Of a stretch of 14,985 nucleotides of DNA, positions 1 through 5,405 are shown piece after piece. A program made the position numbers and the translations under genes. The stretch is from JACVRW01 sp035650215 (lineage in GTDB: Bacteria > Actinomycetota > Thermoleophilia > Solirubrobacterales > Thermoleophilaceae), in contig DASRIC010000102.1 of assembly GCA_035650215.1 (NCBI GenBank), positions 1-14,985 of the forward strand. Reading direction: 5' to 3'. Under the pieces are notes generated by a model, which saw only the letters and a list, made by a program, of their open reading frames with translations, was not told the DNA's origin and did not search any database. Position 1 is the stretch's first letter. Every line of letters starts with the position of its first letter.

Positions 1-2
1 TG

Positions 3-1058
3 ATCCCGCCCACCCGGTTGAGTGACGAGGTGATCGCCGAGCTCGCCGCACGGATGCGCAACCCGGGCCAGCGCGAGGCCGACCTGCGCGCGCAGCTCGC
101 CGCCGGGCGCGCGGGCGCCGGGCGCGTGGCCGCCCTCGTCGAGCGCTTCGGGCTGCCGACGCTGCGCGGCGGTCTCGAGGAGACGCTCGACTACGCCGAG
201 CGGCGCACGCGAGCGCGCATCGCGGAGCTCGAGGACGGCGTCCGCACGGCCGAGGACGTGCTCGAGGGCGCGGACGGCGACATTCCGTTGCGGCTGAGCG
301 CCACGGTCCGCGGCGAGGACATGGAGCTCGACTTCTCGGGTTCCGCGCCTCAGCACGAGGGCAACCTCAACTGCACGCTCGCGGTCACGCTCTCGGCCTG
401 CTACTTCGCGCTGCGGGTGCTCACCGATCCGGACGTGCCGGCCTGCGAGGGCGCGTACCGGCCGCTGCGCGTGATCGCGCCGGAGGGATCGCTGCTGAAC
501 GCGCGCGCCCCGGCCGCGGTGGCCGCCGGCAACGTGGAGACCTCCTCGCGCGTGGCGGACCTCGTGCTGGGCGCCTTCGGTCACGCGCTCGGGCAGGGGA
601 CCATGAACAACCTCACGCTCGGCAACGACGACTTCACCTACTACGAGACGCTCGGCGGCGGGCAGGGCGCCTGCCCCGACGCCGACGGGCCGAGCGCCGT
701 GCACGTGGCGATGTCCAACACGCTCAACACCCCGATCGAGGCGCTCGAGCTCGAGTTTCCGCTGCGTGCCGTCGAATACGCGCTGCGCCGCGGCTCGGGC
801 GGCGCGGGCGAGCGGAGCGGCGGCGACGGCGTGGTTCGCGAGCTGGAGGCGCTCGCCGAGATGCGCTACTCGCTGATCACCGAGCGCCGCCGAAACGCGC
901 CGCCCGGGGCCGCTGGGGGTGCGGACGGCGCACCGGGTAGGAACCTGCTGAACGAGCGCGAGTTGACGGCGAAGGCTTCGGGCACCCTGCGTCCAGGCGA
1001 CAGGCTGCGAATCGAGACCCCGGGAGGTGGTGCGTATGGCCAGCAACAAGAGCGATGA
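3..1058 (+). CDS. hyuB: Hydantoinase B / 5-oxoprolinase subunit (HyuB), 5' end missing
   Basis: This is the C-terminal two thirds of a HyuB-family subunit. The family, usually 500-580 residues, works with HyuA in ATP-dependent opening of hydantoin or 5-oxoproline rings. Here 351 residues are visible. The frame is open to the left edge: the codons before the TTG at 18 read IPPTRL, a typical internal HyuB stretch, so 18 is not the start and the gene begins upstream of the window. Family hallmarks include the DFSGSAPQHEGNLN segment, the VAAGNVETSSRV segment, GGGQGACPDADG, the NTLNTPIEALE block and the C-terminal IETPGGGAYG. The stop lies inside the next gene (23-bp overlap with its ATG), so the two are probably co-transcribed. 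The exact substrate cannot be told from sequence. HyuA is expected just upstream of the window, which is inference. Confidence 0.93.
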   Translation: MPPTRLSDEVIAELAARMRNPGQREADLRAQLAAGRAGAGRVAALVERFGLPTLRGGLEETLDYAERRTRARIAELEDGVRTAEDVLEGADGDIPLRLSATVRGEDMELDFSGSAPQHEGNLNCTLAVTLSACYFALRVLTDPDVPACEGAYRPLRVIAPEGSLLNARAPAAVAAGNVETSSRVADLVLGAFGHALGQGTMNNLTLGNDDFTYYETLGGGQGACPDADGPSAVHVAMSNTLNTPIEALELEFPLRAVEYALRRGSGGAGERSGGDGVVRELEALAEMRYSLITERRRNAPPGAAGGADGAPGRNLLNERELTAKASGTLRPGDRLRIETPGGGAYGQQQER

Positions 1059-1941
1059 CATCGCTCCGGTCCGGGCCGAGCTCGGCCCCTCGCGCACGGC
1101 GGTCGCCTTCTTCGGGCTCGGCATCATGGGCGGGCCGATGGCCGCGAACCTGGCGCGGGCGGGCTTCGACCTCTCGGTGTGGACGCGCAGCGACGGAAAG
1201 GCGGAGCGCTTCGCGTCGGAGTACGGGGGGCGCGCCGCCGCGAGCCCGGCGAAGGCCGCCGAGGGAGCGGAGGTGACCATCACCATGGTCCCGGACGCGC
1301 CGGAGGTCGAGGCCGTGCTCGCGGAGGCCGACCTCGCCGAGGGCACGCTCGTGATCGACATGTCCACGATCGCGCCCAGCGCCGCCCGCTCGCTCGGCGA
1401 GCGCCTGGCGGAGCGCGGCGTGGAGTTCCTCGAGGCCCCGGTCTCCGGCTCGCGGCCCAAGGCGGAGGACGGCACCCTCACGATCATGGTGGGCGGCGAG
1501 CGCGCCGCGTTCGAGCGGGCGCGGCCGGTGTTCGACGCGCTGGGCGAGCGGATCGTCTACGTGGGCCCGCAGGGGCACGCGCAGCTCGCCAAGCTGCTCA
1601 CGAACACGATGGGAGCGGTGAACGCCGCCGCCCTGGCCGAGGTGGTGATCGCCGTCCAGCGAGCGGGGCTCGACGCGGACGCGTTCCTCGAGGTGGCCGC
1701 CGGCAGCGCCGGCAACTCGACGGTCCTCGCCCTCAAGGGCCGCCCGATGCTCGATCGCAGCTTCGAGCCGCTCTTCAAGCTCGAGCACATGCTCAAGGAC
1801 GTGCGGCACTGCATCGCCGAGGCCGAGACGCTCGGGGTCGAGCTGCGGCTCGGCTCGTTCGCCGAGGGCTTCTACGCCGAGGCCGATCGCCGGGGCCACG
1901 GCGAGGAGGACTTCGCGGCGGTGATCACGGCGCTCGAGTGA
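1036..1941 (+). CDS. NAD(P)-dependent 3-hydroxyisobutyrate dehydrogenase-like oxidoreductase
   Basis: This is a 301-residue beta-hydroxyacid dehydrogenase, a family oxidising 3-hydroxyisobutyrate, tartronate semialdehyde or related 3-hydroxyacids in the cytosol. The N-terminal Rossmann motif GLGIMGGPM is at residues 27-35. The substrate-binding APVSGS is at 134-139, and the catalytic lysine is probably K186 with N190 in AKLLTNT. An LKDV stretch is at 253-256. Arg51 after the second strand (WTRS) hints at NADP(H) preference, which is inference. I chose ATG 1036 over the in-frame GTGs at 1027 and 1030 because GGGAGGTG at 1022-1029 is a good ribosome-binding site for it. About 20 residues precede the Rossmann fold, slightly more than usual. 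It overlaps the hyuB end by 23 bp, suggesting translational coupling in a catabolic operon. Substrate identity is not determinable here. Confidence 0.92.
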   Translation: MASNKSDDIAPVRAELGPSRTAVAFFGLGIMGGPMAANLARAGFDLSVWTRSDGKAERFASEYGGRAAASPAKAAEGAEVTITMVPDAPEVEAVLAEADLAEGTLVIDMSTIAPSAARSLGERLAERGVEFLEAPVSGSRPKAEDGTLTIMVGGERAAFERARPVFDALGERIVYVGPQGHAQLAKLLTNTMGAVNAAALAEVVIAVQRAGLDADAFLEVAAGSAGNSTVLALKGRPMLDRSFEPLFKLEHMLKDVRHCIAEAETLGVELRLGSFAEGFYAEADRRGHGEEDFAAVITALE

Positions 1942-1964
1942 GCCTATGCACGTGGCATTCGGCA

Positions 1965-2004
1965 CGAAATTTCGCTTGCAAGCAGGGCTTCCGTTCGCAA
2001 CAAT
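1965..2004 (+). promoter_or_regulatory. Possible promoter/operator ahead of the DUF1802 gene
   Basis: The 125-bp gap 1942-2066 is noticeably richer in A/T than its surroundings. It holds two adjacent perfect 10-bp palindromes, CGAAATTTCG (1965-1974) and GCTTGCAAGC (1974-1983). A weak promoter match is TTGCAA (1976-1981), a 17-bp spacer and AACAAT (1999-2004). The second palindrome covers this -35, so it could be a repressor site. None of this is more than suggestive. Confidence 0.3.
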
Positions 2005-2066
2005 GACCGCCGCGTCCATGCCGGGATGAACGCTGGGGCGCGCTTGCTTGGAGGTTTCTCTCATCT

Positions 2067-2696
2067 ATGCCAGTTGCATTGAAGGAATGGGCGGTGACTG
2101 TCCGTGCGCTTGCCGAGGGCGAGCAGCTTCTGACCCTGCGCAAGGGCGGAATTCGTGAGGAGAACAAGCACTTCGAGATCGAGCACGACCGCTTCTTCCT
2201 CTACCCCACGTTCGATCACCAGCGCAACGACCTGATCCGTCAGTCGCACCTGCCGGAGCTCGACCGGGCGCTCGAGGAGGGTGTCTGGCCCGAAAACGAG
2301 CCGCCGGCCGCCGCGCTGATCCAGGACGGCGGGATCCCGCAACCGGACCGCGTGCGGATCCGGGCCTGGGCCGAGGTGTCCGCCTCCTACCTGATCACCG
2401 ACCCCCGCGCGATCGACGCGCTCTCGCCCTACTACATCTGGACGCCCGACTACGCGGAGAAGCGCCTGCACTGGAAGCGGCGCCATCCGCTGCACGTGAT
2501 GGTGCTGCGCACCTACCGCATCCCGCGTCCGGTCACGGTCAAGGTGCGGCCCGAGTACCACGGCTGCCGCTCATGGCTCGAGCTCTACCGCGAGCTCCCC
2601 TTCGAGGGCACGCCAGTGCTTTCGGACGGCGAGTTCGAGCGCGCCTCGGAGGAGATCGAGGCGATAGCGTCGGACGCGGTGCCAATCCTGGCCTAG
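2067..2696 (+). CDS. DUF1802 family protein
   Basis: This 209-residue soluble protein matches the DUF1802 family as I recognise it. The N-terminal ALKEWAVTVRALAEGEQLL is followed by the LRKGGI motif, then FEIEHDRFFLYPTFDHQ and, near the C-terminus, the HPLHVMVLRTYRIPRP segment. The function is unknown and no catalytic signature is evident. There is no signal peptide or membrane segment. ATG 2067 is supported by a GGAGG at 2051-2055 about 11 nt upstream. It lies on the same strand as the oxidoreductase but 125 bp away, with a possible promoter between, so it is probably its own transcription unit. It is convergent with the propeller/sigma pair, with a hairpin-rich spacer at 2697-2808. Confidence 0.85.
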   Translation: MPVALKEWAVTVRALAEGEQLLTLRKGGIREENKHFEIEHDRFFLYPTFDHQRNDLIRQSHLPELDRALEEGVWPENEPPAAALIQDGGIPQPDRVRIRAWAEVSASYLITDPRAIDALSPYYIWTPDYAEKRLHWKRRHPLHVMVLRTYRIPRPVTVKVRPEYHGCRSWLELYRELPFEGTPVLSDGEFERASEEIEAIASDAVPILA

Positions 2697-2717
2697 GGGC
2701 GATTTCACTTCTTGGGG

Positions 2718-2760
2718 TCGTCCTGCTTGGGGCACCAAATACGTGCCCAGAACAGGACGA
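2718..2760. terminator. Long imperfect hairpin between convergent genes
   Basis: TCGTCCTG (2718-2725) pairs with CAGGACGA (2753-2760). Inside, T2727-A2751 and T2728-G2750 continue the stem between two mismatches, then GGGCAC (2730-2735) pairs with GTGCCC (2743-2748) around the 7-nt loop CAAATAC. It starts 22 bp after the DUF1802 stop and could end transcription from both sides. No T-tract follows on either strand, so it is not a classical intrinsic terminator. A structured RNA or a dispersed palindromic repeat are alternatives. Confidence 0.5.
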
Positions 2761-2767
2761 TCGGACT

Positions 2768-2808
2768 GTCGGAGAGCCCGGTCTCCCAGCGGGAGCGGGC
2801 GATCCGAC
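2768..2808. terminator. Second hairpin with tandem GA/GA internal loop, abutting the propeller gene stop
   Basis: GTCGGA (2768-2773) pairs with TCCGAC (2803-2808). A symmetric GA/GA internal loop (2774-2775 against 2801-2802) follows, then GCCCG (2776-2780) pairs with CGGGC (2796-2800). After a GT bulge, CTCCC (2783-2787) pairs with GGGAG (2791-2795) around an AGC loop. The stem ends exactly next to the minus-strand stop codon at 2809-2811, so it is probably the 3' end structure of that mRNA. There is no T-tract. Confidence 0.5.
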
Positions 2809-3978
2809 CTAATGCGTCACGCAGCACCACCCGGCCAGGCGCGGGAATCCACTCCCGGCGCCGAGCTCGCGGCTCACCTGGGCGAGCGTGCGCACACGGC
2901 CATCGGGGCCGATCAGGAGCCACTGGTCGGCGTCGCGCCAGGCCACCAGCAGCCGGCTGCCGTCTGGGGACCACTCGAGGCCCTGGACCGCTCCCGGGCC
3001 CTCGAAGAGGGTGCGCGCGGCGCTCGCCGTCGCGGTGGAGCCGGCCAGCCCGACCTCGACCACGCGCGCGCCTCGGCGCTGCTGGAGCAGCACCGCCGCG
3101 CGCCTTCCCGAGCGGTGGAGCGCGAGCGCCCGCGCCCCGGGGGGAAGCGGGACACGCCGCAGGAGCCGTCCCCGACGGTCGAGCACCCGCAGCCGGCGCG
3201 GCTCGAGCACCGCAAGGCGCGCGCCGTCCCGGCCCCAGGCCAGCTCCACGACCCGCCGGGCGGGGCGTGACCACAGCCGCGCTCCGGTCACTGCGTCGAC
3301 GCTTTCGATGCCGCGCGGCCGAGCATAGGTGAGCGCGTAGCCCGCCCCCGGGCGCCAGGCGGGCGTGACCGCGGCCACGCCGCGGCGGAGCAGCCTGTCA
3401 CCCGCCCCGTTGCCACCCACCACGCGCAGCGACGCGCCCTCGAGATAGGCCACGAAGAAGCCGTCGCCGGCGGACCAGGCGGGGTGCGACACGCGGCCGG
3501 GCCGGGCCACCGTCCACTTCGGCGTGCCGAGCGGATCGACCGCCACCACCCGGTCGCCGCTCACGCCCACCACGTGCAGCCCGCGCGGCGACCAGCCGGC
3601 CTCGCTGAAGGCGCCGACCCGGCGCAGCGAGCCGTCGGGACGGACCACGAAGGCGCCCGTGCTCGACAGCGCCAGCGCCCTGCCGCCCTCCGGCAGCGCC
3701 GCGAACGCGGGCGTGGCCGGCACCGGCTCGGCGCGGAAGCGCGACTCGATCCAGTCGCCCAGTGCCGGACCGGCCGGCGTGAGCACGAGCACCAGTGCCG
3801 CAACGGCGGCCGCCAGGGCGGGCGCCAGGCTGAGCGCGAGCCGGCGGCGCCTTGCGGCCGGTTCGCGCCCGGCGAGCGCGGCGGCGACCAGCGGCCAGGC
3901 ACGGGCGCCGGCGGCCACCTCGCCCGGCAGCGGCTGCTCGCCGAGCCGCCGCCGGAGCTCGCGCTCGCGGGCCCTCAC
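2809..3978 (-). CDS. Membrane-anchored beta-propeller-like protein, probable partner of the ECF sigma factor
   Basis: This 389-residue protein has a short arginine-rich cytosolic N-terminus (about 1-46, with RRRR at 43-46), one membrane segment (about 47-67) and a large exported C-terminal part. The C-terminal part carries repeated blade-like segments such as LEWSPDGSRLLVAWRD, LAWGRDGARLAVLEP and AGWSPRGLHVVGV, typical of WD40/TolB-like propellers. The GTG start at 3978 overlaps the sigma-factor stop (GTGA, 3975-3978), so the two are translationally coupled. By analogy with sigma/anti-sigma operons it may hold the sigma factor through the N-terminus and sense envelope signals through the propeller, which is inference. 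I see no HxxxCxxC zinc anti-sigma motif in the N-terminus. It ends with an unusual WCCVTH tail. An unrelated envelope protein co-expressed with the sigma factor is the alternative. Confidence 0.8.
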   Translation of the reverse strand: MRARERELRRRLGEQPLPGEVAAGARAWPLVAAALAGREPAARRRRLALSLAPALAAAVAALVLVLTPAGPALGDWIESRFRAEPVPATPAFAALPEGGRALALSSTGAFVVRPDGSLRRVGAFSEAGWSPRGLHVVGVSGDRVVAVDPLGTPKWTVARPGRVSHPAWSAGDGFFVAYLEGASLRVVGGNGAGDRLLRRGVAAVTPAWRPGAGYALTYARPRGIESVDAVTGARLWSRPARRVVELAWGRDGARLAVLEPRRLRVLDRRGRLLRRVPLPPGARALALHRSGRRAAVLLQQRRGARVVEVGLAGSTATASAARTLFEGPGAVQGLEWSPDGSRLLVAWRDADQWLLIGPDGRVRTLAQVSRELGAGSGFPRLAGWCCVTH

Positions 3979-4601
3979 GGCCGCTCCTCCAAGAGCGGCG
4001 CCAGGCGGTCGAGCGCGCGTCGCAACCGAGAGTTGACGGTGCCGCGCGGCAGCTCGAGCGCCCGCGCGATCTCGCCCGGCGTGTAGTCGAGCAGGTAGCG
4101 CAGCGCCACGACCGCGCGGTGCTCGGGGCTCAGCTCACGGAGCGCCGCCACCAGCTCGTCGGAGAAGGGCGCCGCCGGCGGCTCGGGGCCGGTCGTGGTC
4201 TCCGCCGCTCCGGCGGCGCGCGTCTCGAGCTCGCGCCGCAGGGAGCGGGCCCGGGCGGCGTCGATCGCGCGGTTGACCACGATCCGGTGCATCCAGGGCC
4301 CGAACGGCCGTCGGCGGTCGAAGCGGTCGAGCGCCCGCACCGCGGCGAGGAACGCCTCCTGCGCGATGTCCTCGGCCGCGGCGGCGTCGTGCACCACGAG
4401 GTACGCCGCGCGGTAGGCGCGCGGCCACTCGCGCCGGAACAGGGCCTCGAGCGCCTCCGCCGAGCCGCGCTGGGCCTGGCGCACCAAGCGGGCCTCGCGG
4501 CCGCCGGCGCGCGCCAGCAGGCTTCCCGGCCCGGCCGGGACCAGCGCCGGCGCGTTCATGTCGTCGTTCACGCTCGTGGCGGAGCCTTGCACGCGCTTCA
4601 C
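3975..4601 (-). CDS. ECF-type RNA polymerase sigma factor
   Basis: This is a 208-residue sigma-70 family ECF regulator. Region 2 spans about residues 52-120 (RAYLVVHDAAAAEDIAQEAF-type core, ending PWMHRIVVNRAID) and region 4 about 148-203, with LSPEHRAVVALRYLLDYTPG and the helix-turn-helix LPRGTVNSRLRRAL. A proline/threonine-rich linker lies between them. The start is uncertain: GTG 4601 is chosen because a TAGTGA hexamer lies 6 nt upstream (leaderless-like), while ATG 4559 would remove 14 residues without touching region 2. The stop overlaps the GTG of the propeller gene, the usual arrangement of sigma and regulator. It is divergent from the peptidase gene at 4656, with only about 54 bp between them. 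The target promoter is not evident. Confidence 0.9.
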   Translation of the reverse strand: MKRVQGSATSVNDDMNAPALVPAGPGSLLARAGGREARLVRQAQRGSAEALEALFRREWPRAYRAAYLVVHDAAAAEDIAQEAFLAAVRALDRFDRRRPFGPWMHRIVVNRAIDAARARSLRRELETRAAGAAETTTGPEPPAAPFSDELVAALRELSPEHRAVVALRYLLDYTPGEIARALELPRGTVNSRLRRALDRLAPLLEERP

Positions 4602-4607
4602 CCGAAG

Positions 4608-4638
4608 TCACTACGACTGCCGGCGCGGCAGAGGTCCC
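4608..4638 (-). promoter_or_regulatory. Possible promoter of the first ECF sigma operon
   Basis: On the minus strand GGGACC (plus 4633-4638) is followed after 17 nt by CGTAGT (plus 4610-4615). This weakly resembles ECF promoters (GGAACC-N16/17-CGT) and would allow autoregulation. The overlapping TAGTGA (4608-4613) lies 6 nt before the GTG at 4601, consistent with a leaderless transcript. Neither match is strong. Confidence 0.3.
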
Positions 4639-4655
4639 TGCGAGAGTTGGGCGCG

Positions 4656-5405
4656 GTGCCCTGGGTCGAGTCCCACTCCCTCTCGTTCTCGGCGCGGCAC
4701 GACTCGGCCGACGCCGAGCCGGCCGCCGCCGTGCTCCGTTCGCTCGAGGCGTTCAGGGAGCGGCTGGCGCGCCTGTTCGAGCGGATCCCCGACGAGGTGG
4801 CGGTGGTCCTGCATCCGCGGGGCGCCGCTCTAACGCTCGCCCATCCCTGGCTGCCGGTGGCGCGGGCGGTGTCCGCGCCCGCCGGGCGGCGCTACTTCGC
4901 CGGCTGGTTCTCGGAGCGCGACATTCACGTGCTCGTAGCGCGGGCGCTCGAGCGGCGGGCGTCGAACGTGCCCGGGTCGCGCGAGGCGCTGCTGCTCTCG
5001 CCGCGCCACGAGTACGCGCATGTGGTGCTCGGCGTCAACAACCCCGACCTGCCGCCGCCGTTCTCGCCGGCCGCCTTTCGCCGCTACGTGAACTGGGCCT
5101 GGCTCTGCGAGGGCGCGGCCACCTGGCTCGCCGGGCAGACGCCGCACCTGCGGGCGGCGATCGTGCGGCGCCTGCGCGAGGGCGGACGGCCGCAGTTCCC
5201 GCCGCCGCCCCGCGACGCCATGCTGCTCGGCGGCACGATCTTCACCATGCTCGAGCGCGAGGCCGGCGCGGCCGCCGCCGCGGCACTCGCCGCGCACCCG
5301 CTCGAGCGCGGCGCCCGCTCGCTGATCGTTGACGCCTTCGGCCGCCCCACGGCCGCGGTCGAACGCGACTGGCGCGACGAGCTCGAGTCGCTGTCGGCGT
5401 CCTAG
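4656..5405 (+). CDS. Putative zinc metallopeptidase with HExxH motif
   Basis: This 249-residue protein carries HEYAH at residues 118-122, the HExxH zinc-binding signature. A WLCEGAATWLAGQ segment follows, with E152 placed about 30 residues downstream as a likely third zinc ligand, the gluzincin arrangement. Other recognisable stretches are RRYFAGWFSERDIHVL and PGSREALLLSPRHEYAH. There is no obvious signal peptide or membrane helix, so it is probably cytoplasmic. The start is uncertain: GTG 4656 has a weak GAGAG (4642-4646) upstream, and TTG 4647 is an alternative. The frame stays open far upstream, but that part runs antisense through the sigma factor and is not coding. Its stop (TAG 5403-5405) interlocks with the stop of the minus-strand diguanylate cyclase. 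Substrate is unknown, and I know of no characterised homologue. Confidence 0.75.
   Translation: MPWVESHSLSFSARHDSADAEPAAAVLRSLEAFRERLARLFERIPDEVAVVLHPRGAALTLAHPWLPVARAVSAPAGRRYFAGWFSERDIHVLVARALERRASNVPGSREALLLSPRHEYAHVVLGVNNPDLPPPFSPAAFRRYVNWAWLCEGAATWLAGQTPHLRAAIVRRLREGGRPQFPPPPRDAMLLGGTIFTMLEREAGAAAAAALAAHPLERGARSLIVDAFGRPTAAVERDWRDELESLSAS

Noticed and set aside
877..2064. 395-codon minus-strand open frame antisense to the hyuB end and oxidoreductase
   Set aside because: Composition is His/Arg/Gly-rich with no motif; the plus-strand genes have clear families and catalytic residues.
2705..3274. Minus-strand open frame through the hairpin region, with a protein-like C-terminal end
   Set aside because: Most of it overlaps the propeller gene in another frame and is Arg/Ala/Gly/Pro-rich. 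I kept the hairpins as the feature and only mention the open frame as a hint of a repeat.
3852..4655. N-terminal extension of the HExxH peptidase frame running through the sigma factor region
   Set aside because: The extension is arginine-rich and antisense to conserved sigma region 2 and region 4 codons; protein-like sequence begins only near the GTG at 4656.
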